DNA of 44,406 nt from a virus. The stretch lies in IMG/VR virus record IMGVR_UViG_3300042875_000570, positions 1 through 44,406 of that record. The stretch is one strand, 5' to 3'. This document shows positions 21,131 through 29,991 of the stretch, piece after piece. Each line of letters opens with the position of its first letter. Position 1 is the stretch's first letter. The notes below the pieces were generated by a model that was not told the origin of the DNA, searched no databases, and saw only the letters and a program-made list of their open reading frames with translations. Made by a program: the position numbers and the translations under genes.

Positions 21131-22022
21131 ACTTTCTTAAACCCCTAGTTGGCATGGGGTCATCCGGGTCTGTAGGAGTTGTTCTTCCTGGCCCATAAAG
21201 CTCTTTATCTGATAAGTATATTAATTTACCAGTATCTGGGTCAAGAGTTTTATATGTTGAATGAATCTTTTTATTGGGCAAACCTTTTGGAATAACAGCT
21301 CTCATGCCCACTCTTTTCGACACTATTTCTTTTCTTAAAGCAGCTGCAATTTGACACCATGTTGTTGCATTGCCTCTATTAATAGATTGCCTTGGGTTTG
21401 ATCTGTTTGTAATTGAAAGATCTGCCAGCTTAATAGATAGCTCATCATCTCCACCAAAACCATATGTTCTACTCAACTCGCAACAAGCTGCTGCTTTAAT
21501 GTATTCTTGAATTGTGAAGTTTAACTCAGATCCATCATCGATATCTTGTAGATTAAATATACTTTTAACTTCTAGCGAATAATGATGAACTAGCTCACCA
21601 ATTTCCAATAAAGACGCATCAGGAAAAAATGACAAAATTTCTTCTGGATCTATATAAAGTGGATCAATATCTGGGGCAAAAGTAACCACCTCTTCTGACC
21701 TTAAGGTTACCGAGGGTCTATAGTCAACGTCTGCATCACTAACGTAAAGATTTTGCTTAACTACTATCTGAGTACTATCTGCTAAAACCCCAGTAAATAT
21801 TACCTCATACTGACCAGGATCTGCAGGAGTAAAATCGTAATAATACTCAGATGAAGTTATAGAAGTAGCAGTAGTATTTACTATAATAGAATCATCAATA
21901 TTCTTTATTACAACAAGAACTGTGCTAGGAGATACCTCTACTTGCTGTCCAGTTGAAGAATTAATGTCAACAAATTTAACTTTAATTCTTACCGTATCGT
22001 TTACCAAAACGGAATTTAACAT
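21123..22022 (-). CDS. Putative head-tail adaptor with N-terminal Ig-like domain
   Basis: A 299-residue protein of two parts. Residues 1-95 form an Ig-like beta sandwich (VRIKVKFVDINSSTG...; DFTPADPGQYEVIFTGVL; STQIVVKQNLYVSD). Residues ~120-215 are helical in the style of head-tail adaptors that dock on the portal (SFFPDASLLEIGELVHHYSL; IQEYIKAAACCELSRTYGF). The Pro/Arg/Lys-rich C terminus looks extended. The start overlaps nothing upstream but its end overlaps the closure gene by eight bases. A surface Ig domain fused to an adaptor is unusual. The functional call is inference from context and fold-like patterns. Confidence 0.5.
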   Translation of the reverse strand: MLNSVLVNDTVRIKVKFVDINSSTGQQVEVSPSTVLVVIKNIDDSIIVNTTATSITSSEYYYDFTPADPGQYEVIFTGVLADSTQIVVKQNLYVSDADVDYRPSVTLRSEEVVTFAPDIDPLYIDPEEILSFFPDASLLEIGELVHHYSLEVKSIFNLQDIDDGSELNFTIQEYIKAAACCELSRTYGFGGDDELSIKLADLSITNRSNPRQSINRGNATTWCQIAAALRKEIVSKRVGMRAVIPKGLPNKKIHSTYKTLDPDTGKLIYLSDKELYGPGRTTPTDPDDPMPTRGLRKYD

Positions 22023-22060
22023 TTTATCTCCAGTTGAATATTTAAATTAAGGTTTTTAAA

Positions 22061-22445
22061 TTAAACCACGTATACAGTTGTGACCTCAGCAGAAGCTCCA
22101 GATATATATATAGTACTAGCCTCAATCAATATATCAGCCTGTTCCTGGCTAGTCTCCATGGTTACTGTTCCAGTAGATGCTGACTGGAATGTCAAAGTTC
22201 CAAACGTTGTCGAATTGCCATAGCCAGTTTCTTGACCAGTCTCCATGGTTATAACCCCAGTAGATACTGACTCAATTGTCAAAACTCCAACTGTTGTGAA
22301 GTTGCTGTAGTCAATATCTCCACCAAAATAAATTTCAACATTAGATACAATAACTGGAGCATTAATTCCGTGAAATGTTTAAAACTAAAGTTCCAGAATA
22401 AATTACACCAGGTTGATTATAGGATATTATATCGTTGTACAGCAT
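22061..22445 (-). CDS. Small virion-region beta protein, 127 aa, requires +1 shift at CGGA
   Basis: The ATG at 22445 is preceded by AGGA at good spacing and opens a frame that stops after only 27 codons (ending at CGG AAT TAA). Skipping one base at its single CGG (22370-22368) joins a frame open to 22061, giving 25 + 1 + 101 residues. The joined protein reads sensibly through the junction: GTLVLNIS, then INAPVIVSNVEIYFGGD. It is strand-rich with an internal duplication (TIESVSTGVITMETGQ versus TFQSASTGTVTMETSQ) and resembles small adhesive or decoration proteins; no family is recognised. It sits just before the connector genes. Without the shift no plausible product exists, so recoding appears obligatory, or else this is a pseudogene. 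Confidence 0.65.
22367..22370 (-). other. +1 recoding site (CGGA) in the 127-aa gene
   Basis: Minus-strand context is AAC ATT TCA CGG A ATT AAT GCT. The zero frame stops one codon after CGG (AAT TAA). The +1 frame is closed by TAA just upstream and open for 101 codons downstream. The window in which the shift must happen is only about 20 bases, and CGGA is inside it. Confidence 0.75.
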
Positions 22446-22568
22446 GTATTATTCCTAACTCTTGGCTTTATAGTAATAGTATTAATACGCTAGTTGTAGT
22501 CCATGCTTTAAGGCCAAAAAAGATCTATTTTATTTAAACTTACTAAAAAACTTATTCTATGAGAAATT

Positions 22569-23489
22569 TTACTCATATGAAACACCATCCTTCTTTATGT
22601 ACTCTTTCTCGTCTATCCCATAAAGAGTGGTAACTAATCCAGAGCAGTATTTGTTAATTTTTCTAGTTTTATCAATATTGTCTAAGTATACAAATTCTTC
22701 ATCTTCATAAAATAAAGCGATTGAATTATGATCTTCAGATCTTTTTTTAGCTATTTCATACCATATATCTTTTCCGTATTCTTTTTCTCCATCTATCCAC
22801 TTTTGTGTTGGACCTACAGTATGACGTAAATAGTTTCTTATTAATAGTTTGCTATGGTTTTTAACCATCTTCACAGCATGAAAATATGGTTCTTTTCCAG
22901 GAAATAGTGGAGAGCCGGATGGAAATACTATAATATCTCCTGCTTTAGGTTTATAAAAAATTAAATCGTCTTTTACTGAAAATACAATTTCCCCTCCTTC
23001 GTATTCATCATTCAAGTAAGTCGTACATGTCAATAAAAATTTTTCTCCAGGCCAATACCATTCTCCAATAGCATAGTCTGTATGAAATTGCATTGTTTTT
23101 CTCTCCCCAGTATCAACATCTTGGTCGTACCTAGCAAAATTCGGGCTATCTATATAGCTATTTTCTGGAAGAGATATATTATATTTTGTAATGTAGTTTG
23201 TAATTGCTGCTATATTTGCTTGACTTACTATATCAACTAAACCCTTTTCCTCAATGTTTAATTGAATATCAAAATCTGATTCATAGAAACTTGCAAGAGT
23301 ATCGTGACTATTTATGTGGGAATATTTTCCAAATATAAACCAATCTTTCCATTCACTTATTACTCCGTTTGCATTATGCAATTCGGAATTACGCATAGCT
23401 CTTGCTAAGTTATCAGCGTATGGAAGTAACTTATTGTATACATGTATGTATGGATATATCTCTTTATAACTTAAATCTAAATTAAACAT
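22569..23489 (-). CDS. 2OG-Fe(II) oxygenase, prolyl-4-hydroxylase-like
   Basis: A 306-residue enzyme of the 2-oxoglutarate and iron dependent dioxygenase superfamily (P4H type). Iron ligands are H136 and D138 (HTD) and H204 (FHAV). K214, ten residues after the distal His, would bind 2-oxoglutarate, as Lys does in collagen-type P4Hs. [14 protein letters not shown] and [10 protein letters not shown] are typical core strands. The N-terminal 110 residues are helical and unassigned. I chose the ATG at 23489 because AAAGGA lies just upstream and an earlier in-frame start would add a residue stretch encoded by the preceding gene. Substrate unknown; it hydroxylates either a protein side chain or a small molecule. 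Confidence 0.85.
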   Translation of the reverse strand: MFNLDLSYKEIYPYIHVYNKLLPYADNLARAMRNSELHNANGVISEWKDWFIFGKYSHINSHDTLASFYESDFDIQLNIEEKGLVDIVSQANIAAITNYITKYNISLPENSYIDSPNFARYDQDVDTGERKTMQFHTDYAIGEWYWPGEKFLLTCTTYLNDEYEGGEIVFSVKDDLIFYKPKAGDIIVFPSGSPLFPGKEPYFHAVKMVKNHSKLLIRNYLRHTVGPTQKWIDGEKEYGKDIWYEIAKKRSEDHNSIALFYEDEEFVYLDNIDKTRKINKYCSGLVTTLYGIDEKEYIKKDGVSYE

Positions 23490-23491
23490 TT

Positions 23492-24037
23492 TTAATCCTT
23501 TAAAGTATAAAAATTTGTGTAAGAATACTTTACGCCAGAAATAATAGGAATAGTAGAGTGAGTTTGAAGTGCGTCGAATAATATAACACAATTTTTTTTA
23601 GGTTTTATAAAAAAATACTTTTCTTTATTATTATTATAAAAAACTAAATCTCCACCAGAATAATTATCATTGAAATAAAAAACAGAACTTAAATGAACTG
23701 TTTTTTTATTATTTAAAATAACCCATTCATCTTTGGGTTCCCAGTCTTTATGTATATCTATGAACTGACCCTCAACATACCTGACTATTGACTGCCCAGT
23801 ATATGATTCAACTTCTTTGGAATAATGAGCTTTAATGTGGTTCTCTATTTTTTTATCTATTTTTTTTATAAAATCATAATAAGCAAAACTTTCACCTATA
23901 GGAAAATATCGCAATGTTGAATATGTTTCTTCTTTTGCAGAAGGATTTAATTGAAAATTTAAATCATGAAAAGAAGACTGAATTAAATTAAGCTTATCTT
24001 CTTCTATTAAATTTTCTACGATTACTGTTGGGTACAT
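23492..24037 (-). CDS. 2OG-Fe(II) oxygenase, short P4H-like
   Basis: A 181-residue single-domain dioxygenase. Motifs: H96-x-D98 (IHKD), core strand [18 protein letters not shown], distal H160 (THST) and K170 ten residues later as the likely 2OG ligand. It overlaps no neighbour; the stop lies three bases before the next oxygenase's ATG and the FkbM-like gene ends four bases before its start, so this is an operon-like cluster. The short N-terminal region ([17 protein letters not shown]) is typical of minimal P4H-like proteins of phages. Substrate unknown. Confidence 0.85.
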   Translation of the reverse strand: MYPTVIVENLIEEDKLNLIQSSFHDLNFQLNPSAKEETYSTLRYFPIGESFAYYDFIKKIDKKIENHIKAHYSKEVESYTGQSIVRYVEGQFIDIHKDWEPKDEWVILNNKKTVHLSSVFYFNDNYSGGDLVFYNNNKEKYFFIKPKKNCVILFDALQTHSTIPIISGVKYSYTNFYTLKD

Positions 24038-24040
24038 TTT

Positions 24041-24622
24041 TTATAAAGTCTCCCATCTTAAATGTTTTCTAAAATCATTCATTGGAATTACATTTGGATC
24101 AACCCACCAATCCTCATGTTTTTCTCTTACGACTAGCGCATATCCTAAACTATCTAATATTTCTCTTTGAGCATCTCTCATGGCAGAGTTTCTAAAATAC
24201 ATATTAGCATCGTGTTCAAAGGTAATAATAGAGAATCTATATTGTGTTAATGGAAGAGATATTAAACCAAGTAAGCTCAGATAATGATTACCAAAAGGTC
24301 TTCCATCATGCTGATATCCCCCATCTATATCTACCTGTAGATAATCAATCTGTTTTGGAAAATTATTATTTTCAAAATATGATATATAATTAAATTCAAG
24401 AGCATCTCCAAAACAAGGATTTTTTCTATTAGTTTGAAACTCAAGTTTTCTATCTTCTGATATCTCAAAAGATACGCCACTCCAATCATAGTCTGATTCA
24501 AGATAAAATGTATTACTTCCTAATTTAGAATCAAAAGCTCCTAATTCTACATATACTCCATCTTTTTTTCCATTAAAAATTTCTATTACAAATTTTTCTT
24601 GAGAAGAATTTCCTCTATACAT
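24041..24622 (-). CDS. FkbM-like SAM-dependent methyltransferase
   Basis: A 193-residue protein with the FkbM-type pattern: GVYVELGAFDSKLGSNTFYLE (residues ~17-37, SAM-binding loop in place of the usual VDVGANxG), then YDWSGVSFEIS, and IDYLQVDIDGG near residues 92-102. The family methylates hydroxyl groups, often on sugars or glycolipids. It sits among oxygenase genes, which fits a modification cassette in which hydroxylated groups might be O-methylated; this link is inference. No strong ribosome binding site was seen, so the start at 24622 is less certain. Confidence 0.65.
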   Translation of the reverse strand: MYRGNSSQEKFVIEIFNGKKDGVYVELGAFDSKLGSNTFYLESDYDWSGVSFEISEDRKLEFQTNRKNPCFGDALEFNYISYFENNNFPKQIDYLQVDIDGGYQHDGRPFGNHYLSLLGLISLPLTQYRFSIITFEHDANMYFRNSAMRDAQREILDSLGYALVVREKHEDWWVDPNVIPMNDFRKHLRWETL

Positions 24623-24637
24623 ATAAATTTTTCGATT

Positions 24638-25444
24638 CTACAATGTGTATTGTTTATTTGTTCTTTTTTTATTAACATCGTTAATTATCTCTGGCATCCA
24701 AAACTTATTTGGATTTTCTTGCCCCACTATTTCTTTCTGCTCAAAAAAGGTGCCATAACAAGCAATGCTCAAGTAAGCATATCTCTCTCCTTTAATTACT
24801 GGAAGCACTTCATGTCTACCAATATAATTAGATGGATATATTGCTACTGATCCTGCTTTTGGTTTCCAAGTTGCTGGAACATTTGGAAAGTGGATCTCTC
24901 CACCAGTATATTTGAACACATCTAAATCCTCATCTGAGTCAACACAGTCATTTAAATATAAATTAATACTAGAGCTATTGTGCATAGACACTTGACTGCC
25001 GGTTGGCTTACCCCATTCGTGAGGAACCTGATTGTCGCAGTGCTTACCTATGCCCTGCCCATTTTTGTATTGAACTATGTGACCGTTTGGTCTCCACCAT
25101 GATGTTGTTGCTGCGTCTGGAAAATAACAGCAATACTCAACTAGGGCATCATAGATTGCATCTTCTAGTGAATTTATAAAATCTATGTACTTCTGAGGAG
25201 CTTGAATACCTGACTGGTTGCCTTTGGTGTCCAAAAATCTTTGAGGAGCTTTTTCTATATCTGATAAATTAAACTTAAAACCAGTTACATTTACTGCATA
25301 CCTTTCGCCATCTTCTTCATGATAAGTAAAAGTTTTCTCTTCGTTAATGCGAAGCCAATTAATATATTCAAAAAGAAAGTTCTGGTCTACATCAATTACG
25401 TCTTCACATATTACTACGCCCATTCCAATGTGTCTTGATTTCAT
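24638..25444 (-). CDS. 2OG-Fe(II) oxygenase, long-form paralogue 1
   Basis: A 268-residue dioxygenase. Metal ligands H135 and D137 (KHCDN) and H211 (RHEV), with R221 (GERYAY) for 2OG. It shares with three adjacent genes a WW-(x)4-GHI-(x)2-Y block just before the HxD motif, an NxSGF-like block near residue 55 and a PK-GD-FPSNY core. AAGGATAG precedes the ATG at 25444. These long-form enzymes have a ~110-residue helical N-terminal extension that may bind the substrate. The tandem arrangement points to repeated gene duplication; substrate unknown. Confidence 0.85.
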   Translation of the reverse strand: MKSRHIGMGVVICEDVIDVDQNFLFEYINWLRINEEKTFTYHEEDGERYAVNVTGFKFNLSDIEKAPQRFLDTKGNQSGIQAPQKYIDFINSLEDAIYDALVEYCCYFPDAATTSWWRPNGHIVQYKNGQGIGKHCDNQVPHEWGKPTGSQVSMHNSSSINLYLNDCVDSDEDLDVFKYTGGEIHFPNVPATWKPKAGSVAIYPSNYIGRHEVLPVIKGERYAYLSIACYGTFFEQKEIVGQENPNKFWMPEIINDVNKKRTNKQYTL

Positions 25445-25452
25445 AACTATCC

Positions 25453-26334
25453 TTAATAATTTGATTTCGTAATATAAAATTGTGGTGAATCTTCTTTGTA
25501 TCCAGATTCTAATAAATGCTTCTTTAAATCTTCCCTAAGTGTAGGCATGTAAACATTTGTAGCTTTTTTTGACAATTCTGGGTCCTTTAATGGATCTGCT
25601 ACATATTCGTGAACTGCTGGATTTGGAGTTCCCTGACTATACCATCCAAGATAACTGTACCTAAAACCTTCCTTAACTGGCTTAACCTCATGGGCAGCCA
25701 TGTAGTTGGATGGAAAAAATAATATATCACCTTTTTTTGGAGAATAATCTATGTCTAAATAATTAAAATAATGATGTCCACCAATATAATTTTGACCGTT
25801 TAATTGTTCTTCGGTATCAATAGAATCATTAAAGTATACTAAACTTGTTACAACATTCCTCAAAGCTAATTGATCTTGAGGTTCTAATACGCCGTATATA
25901 TAATCACCACTAATATCGGAATGGGAACCAAGATAAACATTTTTTGGATATTGCAATATGTGACCTTTAACTTTCCACCATACACATTTGTAAGCTAATG
26001 GAAATAATTCAAAATATTGCAACAAGCATTTGTCTTTTGCTGACTCTATAAAACAAAAAAGATCAAGTAAATCTTCGTTGTCTTTGTAGTGTATAGCACT
26101 AGCTCTTTTTGGCATTAAGTCAATGCTATCCCTATTAAAGAAGTACCCACTTTTATTCACGTATATCTCTTCACCAGTTTCAGGGTCTATCCCCGGAGAG
26201 TACATCTCGTTCCATTCTTCTTCTATTAGGTTATTTGATCTCTTGAGTAAATTCTCCCAATCTAAATCTATACAACCTTCAAATACTACAACTCCACCAC
26301 CTAAGTGTTTTGGTTCCACTTTATTGAATATCAT
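25453..26334 (-). CDS. 2OG-Fe(II) oxygenase, long-form paralogue 2
   Basis: A 293-residue member of the same subfamily. Ligands H138 and D140 (SHSD), H215 (AHEV), R225 (FRYSY). It carries CVWWKVKGHILQYP before the HxD motif and GDILFFPSNYMAAHEV in the core. The glutamate usually following GG (GGE) is His here (IGGHHYFN). The start overlaps the end of the next upstream paralogue by four bases, indicating translational coupling. Same inferred activity as its neighbours, with possibly a different substrate because the residue after GG and the region between HxD and the core differ. Confidence 0.85.
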   Translation of the reverse strand: MIFNKVEPKHLGGGVVVFEGCIDLDWENLLKRSNNLIEEEWNEMYSPGIDPETGEEIYVNKSGYFFNRDSIDLMPKRASAIHYKDNEDLLDLFCFIESAKDKCLLQYFELFPLAYKCVWWKVKGHILQYPKNVYLGSHSDISGDYIYGVLEPQDQLALRNVVTSLVYFNDSIDTEEQLNGQNYIGGHHYFNYLDIDYSPKKGDILFFPSNYMAAHEVKPVKEGFRYSYLGWYSQGTPNPAVHEYVADPLKDPELSKKATNVYMPTLREDLKKHLLESGYKEDSPQFYITKSNY

Positions 26335-27248
26335 AATCTTCCAATTTCTTCATTGGTATTATTGCTTGTCATTGGCCTGTTAGCGGCTTCAGTTAAAAGT
26401 GACATTAACTCTGGATCTGTATTTGCATGTTTTCTTTCTATTGCCTCCAAATAGTCATTAACTATATCTGGCATCCATACTTGCCCGCTATCCATTACTT
26501 CAGAAGGCTGTCTGATATTTACGCCTCTATTTGGATCACTTGATCCATGTGCAAAATAGCCAACATAAGCGTATCTTTCTCCCTCTTTACATTCCATAAC
26601 CTTGTGTGTTCCTAAGTAATTAGAAGGAAACATTAAAACGTCTCCAGCTTTTGGGAAATAAGTAAATTTAGCGTAAGGAAAAACTATTTCACCGCCTACG
26701 TAATCATGTTTATCTTGAATCTCACTAACGGAATCATTAAAATAAATAAGACCACCTAAAACATTTCTTATAGCTAACTGTTGATCGGGTTCTGCTCCTG
26801 GTTGGTAGTTAACATCATTGTCACAGTGCTTGCCAAATCTTGCACCTTTTCCATACCCCACTATATGACCTTGAGTTCTCCACCATAAACAAGTAAGCAT
26901 CATGGGAAATATCTCTATGTATCTAATCATGCAGGCGTAGAGGGCATCCTCACATGCTTTAAAGAAATCAAAATACTCTTGACCCAACCCCTCGTGCATA
27001 AAGTTCATAATATGATTAGATGCAATTTCTACATCTTCTAAAGTATACCTATGTCCACTTCTGTTGATTGCATACAAGGGATTACCTAAATCGTCGTTAA
27101 TAAAAGTAAAATCATCCTTTAAAGCCTGTAGGCGTACGCTTTTAGCAAAATCTAATATATAACCATGATCTTGCATTGGAAGTACATTCTTAAAAAGAAC
27201 AATTCCCATATCATGCATTTCTATATTTTCTTCTTTTATCTCAAACAC
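26331..27248 (-). CDS. 2OG-Fe(II) oxygenase, long-form paralogue 3
   Basis: A 305-residue member of the subfamily. Ligands H141 and D143 (KHCDND), H215 (THKV), R225 (ERYAY); CLWWRTQGHIVGYG precedes the HxD motif. GTG at 27248 is used as start and overlaps the TAG of the upstream paralogue by one base (TAGTG). An ATG 10 codons in is an alternative. The C-terminal ~70 residues (polar, with NRPMTSNNTNEE) extend beyond the catalytic core and are absent from the 268-residue copy. Confidence 0.85.
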   Translation of the reverse strand: MFEIKEENIEMHDMGIVLFKNVLPMQDHGYILDFAKSVRLQALKDDFTFINDDLGNPLYAINRSGHRYTLEDVEIASNHIMNFMHEGLGQEYFDFFKACEDALYACMIRYIEIFPMMLTCLWWRTQGHIVGYGKGARFGKHCDNDVNYQPGAEPDQQLAIRNVLGGLIYFNDSVSEIQDKHDYVGGEIVFPYAKFTYFPKAGDVLMFPSNYLGTHKVMECKEGERYAYVGYFAHGSSDPNRGVNIRQPSEVMDSGQVWMPDIVNDYLEAIERKHANTDPELMSLLTEAANRPMTSNNTNEEIGRL

Positions 27249-28360
27249 TATATCAACCTAGGTTCTGTTCCGCATGGCCCTTCTGGGAAAGCATTATCTG
27301 ATTGTTTTAATTCCTCTTGTTTATCAACTTCAACGATATCATGACTTTGTGAGTATTGAGTGACTTCTCTACCCTGGTAAACTGGATTCCACCCAGCCTC
27401 TACTCCAAATTCTGCTGATCTGTTTTCCCATCTTGAATAAGGCGTTCTGCAATACATTTCGTAATCGTCATAAATATTATTGAACCACACAGGGGGACAC
27501 CACTCAAAACTTTCTGATGGTTCAGATATCACCACATTGGCCGATATGTCAGACGATCCTTGACCGAAAAATGTTAGATAGGAGTATCTAACTCCGTTAC
27601 CCATTCTTCCTACATCGTGTGCTGCGACGTAGTTTGTCGGAAAGAATATAATATCTCCTTTTTGAGGCTTATAAGAAACCCCTAAATGAACAAATCTTAG
27701 ATGTCCACCAGTAAAGTTTCTGCCATCTAGTTCGCTTTCATCATCGACGCAATCATTCAGATACAACAATGCTCCACAGGTCTGCCTAGAGGCGACCATG
27801 CCCTTAGGCATGTATCTAACGCCATTAGTCACTTTGTAATTTGTGTCGTTATCAGCGTGGCACCCTAGTATTCCACCATCACCATACCTAAGTATATGAC
27901 CTCTAGTCTTCCACCAAATAGACCCAATCATTAATGGGTAATAATCTATGTATTTAATTAAACCTTTGTATATTTGATCTTCTAAATAAATAAAGAAATT
28001 TTTTACTTCTTCTTCAGTTTTAGGGTTTACTGGATCTAATATTCTTACTGGAGCTGCTGGAACATCTTCCATTCTATATTTAAATCCGTCTTCATTGATT
28101 CCATATGTAACGCCATCTACTTCTTTGTATGACCATCTATTTTTATGTGCTTCTTCAGCTCTTGAATCTATGTGGCCAAGAATTAAATCTTGGTCTATCG
28201 TAAACGCATTTCTAATCACAACTATACCAGGTGCTAATTCTTCGGTTTCAAAATCAGCTATTTCTTTTATGGTTGCTTCATCAAAATGAGGCGATACCGG
28301 ATATGCAGTACTGCTCATTCTTGATTCATCTTTTTCAAAAAAAGAACTACTATCTTCCAT
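27248..28360 (-). CDS. 2OG-Fe(II) oxygenase, long-form paralogue 4
   Basis: A 370-residue member, the longest of the four tandem paralogues. Ligands H168 and D170 (CHADND), H248 (AHDV), R258 (VRYSY); SIWWKTRGHILRYG precedes HxD. As in paralogue 2, the residue after GG is His (TGGHLRF). Residues 1-40 and ~290-370 are extra acidic/polar extensions. Its ATG overlaps the stop of the peroxidase-like gene (TAATG), so the two are coupled. Substrate unknown. Confidence 0.85.
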   Translation of the reverse strand: MEDSSSFFEKDESRMSSTAYPVSPHFDEATIKEIADFETEELAPGIVVIRNAFTIDQDLILGHIDSRAEEAHKNRWSYKEVDGVTYGINEDGFKYRMEDVPAAPVRILDPVNPKTEEEVKNFFIYLEDQIYKGLIKYIDYYPLMIGSIWWKTRGHILRYGDGGILGCHADNDTNYKVTNGVRYMPKGMVASRQTCGALLYLNDCVDDESELDGRNFTGGHLRFVHLGVSYKPQKGDIIFFPTNYVAAHDVGRMGNGVRYSYLTFFGQGSSDISANVVISEPSESFEWCPPVWFNNIYDDYEMYCRTPYSRWENRSAEFGVEAGWNPVYQGREVTQYSQSHDIVEVDKQEELKQSDNAFPEGPCGTEPRLI

Positions 28361-28977
28361 TATCCCAATACCTCATCTATAGCTTGCCTAATAGTCCACC
28401 CTGCACCTTGAATTCTAGGAGTTTCATCTAGTGGCATGTCTTGCCAGTTAAACCTAGATATCATCATTCCATCTCTGCTAATTAAAAACTTTTCATAGTT
28501 ATGGGAGATTCTTGCCATTGCTTGGCCTGCTAAGTTTTGACCCTTTTGAGCCTCTTCACTACCGTCTGCTGCAAAGTCTGAATAAGCTCTTTTTTCATAA
28601 CCCTTAAGAAAGGCAAAGGCTTCGTGTTCATTTTTTCCATTTACTTCAACTTTTTCAAAAATAGGAAAAGTAACAAAAGAATAATTTTGTTTAATAAAAT
28701 CTGCTATTTCTTCATTAGTACCAGGATCCATTGACCCAAACTGATTGCAAGGAAATGCTAATACAGAAAAACCTCTATCGCTAAACTCCTCATGTACGGA
28801 CTGCAATTGTCCAAGTTGCCTACATGTTCTTGCGTATGACCATAATTTTGAACACTGGGGTTCATAACCAAATTTGCTGGCTATATTTACGACTAATGTT
28901 ATCTTGCCTTTAAATTCAGAAAGATAATCTTCTCTTCCATGTATTGAAGAAGCTGAAAAATTGTAAAAAGACATCAT
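28360..28977 (-). CDS. Glutathione-peroxidase-like protein lacking the usual catalytic Cys
   Basis: A 205-residue thioredoxin-fold protein. Clear family marks are LVVNIASKFGYEPQ (residues 28-41), GFSVLAFPCNQFGSMDPGTNEEI (69-91), VTFPIFEKVEVNG and NYEKFLISRDG. In active members the loop reads ASKCG with the peroxidatic Cys; here Phe36 replaces it. The catalytic Trp of the WNF motif is His160, while Gln79 and Asn161 remain. Cys42, Cys52 and Cys77 could substitute. An insertion of about eight residues follows the loop (ARTCRQLG). It may detoxify peroxide by another cysteine, or have lost activity and kept a binding role. Coupled to oxygenase paralogue 4 downstream and overlapping the small beta protein upstream by four bases. 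Confidence 0.8.
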   Translation of the reverse strand: MMSFYNFSASSIHGREDYLSEFKGKITLVVNIASKFGYEPQCSKLWSYARTCRQLGQLQSVHEEFSDRGFSVLAFPCNQFGSMDPGTNEEIADFIKQNYSFVTFPIFEKVEVNGKNEHEAFAFLKGYEKRAYSDFAADGSEEAQKGQNLAGQAMARISHNYEKFLISRDGMMISRFNWQDMPLDETPRIQGAGWTIRQAIDEVLG

Positions 28978-29291
28978 TTAACTCCAATAAATGAAGTCGT
29001 TAGATACTGGTCCATCTTTAATATTCCAGCTATTTTATTATTTTCTATTAGATCTGCAGTTATTGATACGGTTGTTTTAATAGGAAACTCTGTTTGCACA
29101 AAACAATGAAAAGTATTATCTACAAAACTAGCATCATAGATTACTGAAGAGCCTTTTTCGTGAGACACTGATCCGGAAAAAAAAGAATTTGTTGCCTCTA
29201 TATTCAATGCATAATCTTCTTCGCCAAATGGGGTATTTACAGATAGTGTCCATTTTCCTAAAATGTCTAATGAATTATTTACTTGAGTCAT
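28974..29291 (-). CDS. Small beta-barrel-like protein
   Basis: A 106-residue strand-rich protein beginning MTQVNNSLDILGKWTLSV and ending with a hydrophobic strand. The pattern (LGKWTLSVNTPFG, LNIEATNSFFSGSVS, later a second strand set) resembles small bacterial lipocalin-like proteins of unknown function. I chose the ATG at 29291 because the longer in-frame start at 29342 would add 17 residues encoded inside the preceding oxygenase gene and unlike the family. No strong ribosome binding site supports either choice. It overlaps the peroxidase-like gene by four bases. Confidence 0.6.
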   Translation of the reverse strand: MTQVNNSLDILGKWTLSVNTPFGEEDYALNIEATNSFFSGSVSHEKGSSVIYDASFVDNTFHCFVQTEFPIKTTVSITADLIENNKIAGILKMDQYLTTSFIGVK

Positions 29292-29319
29292 ATAATAATT
29301 ATACCATATAATAATATTT

Positions 29320-29991
29320 TTATTCGTAGAAAAAACTTCCATTAGATAACGCTAAGGGCGGATTGTCTTTATGCCAAATGTTAATAACAAGAACTTGCCT
29401 TATACCAGATTTTGACCCTACAGTGTTATGTAACACATGACCGGCGTCAAAAAAAATAGCTCTATTTCCTTTGTAGGTTATTTTTTCTCTATCCCTTTTT
29501 AAAGATATATATTTTTTAATATATTTTTTTTCTAGTATATTTTTTTTGCCATCTTCTAATGCTTTTTTGTGTATTTCTAAAAATCCACCATCTTTATTTT
29601 CTTTACCATAAAAAACACAGCCATATATTGGTCCAGTAAAAATTTTTGACTCTGAGTAAAGGAATGTGTCTTCATCCACATGAACATCTAAGTATTGTCC
29701 TGGAAGATAAGTTCTTGTCCAATACTCAAATCCCAGAATATCATCTAGATTCCAAATCATTAAATCTTGCCATAGAGATTGAATAACTTTTTTCTTTAAT
29801 GTGTTAGCTGGAGTTCTCCACCAACCATCCCAAAACATATATGGGGCGAAACAATCGCTTTTCTCATTGTGGTATGAATTTAGATGTTCTGCTATTTTTT
29901 CTCCATGATTCATTAGTTCAGGAAAAAAAGATGAATCATTTAATACCTGATCATACAAGCTGTCGCTTAACGAGTTATCTTTTACTAACAA
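29320..29991 (-). CDS. 2OG-Fe(II) oxygenase with duplicated 5' end
   Basis: A 223-residue dioxygenase of a subtype different from the tandem paralogues: H104 and D106 (DVHVDED), H188 (HNTVGS) and R198 (IRQVLVIN), with FWDGWWRTP near residue 53. The apparent start is TTG at 29991; no ATG lies upstream before a stop, and the next Met is residue 27. The start and first six codons lie in one copy of a 53-bp tandem duplication, so the original upstream sequence is now displaced by one unit. Expression may therefore have changed recently. Confidence 0.75.
   Translation of the reverse strand: MLVKDNSLSDSLYDQVLNDSSFFPELMNHGEKIAEHLNSYHNEKSDCFAPYMFWDGWWRTPANTLKKKVIQSLWQDLMIWNLDDILGFEYWTRTYLPGQYLDVHVDEDTFLYSESKIFTGPIYGCVFYGKENKDGGFLEIHKKALEDGKKNILEKKYIKKYISLKRDREKITYKGNRAIFFDAGHVLHNTVGSKSGIRQVLVINIWHKDNPPLALSNGSFFYE

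Noticed and set aside
23490-23591. Longer start for the first P4H-like gene (34 extra residues)
   Set aside because: The extra part lies within the preceding oxygenase gene and is unlike the family; the ATG at 23489 has a ribosome binding site.
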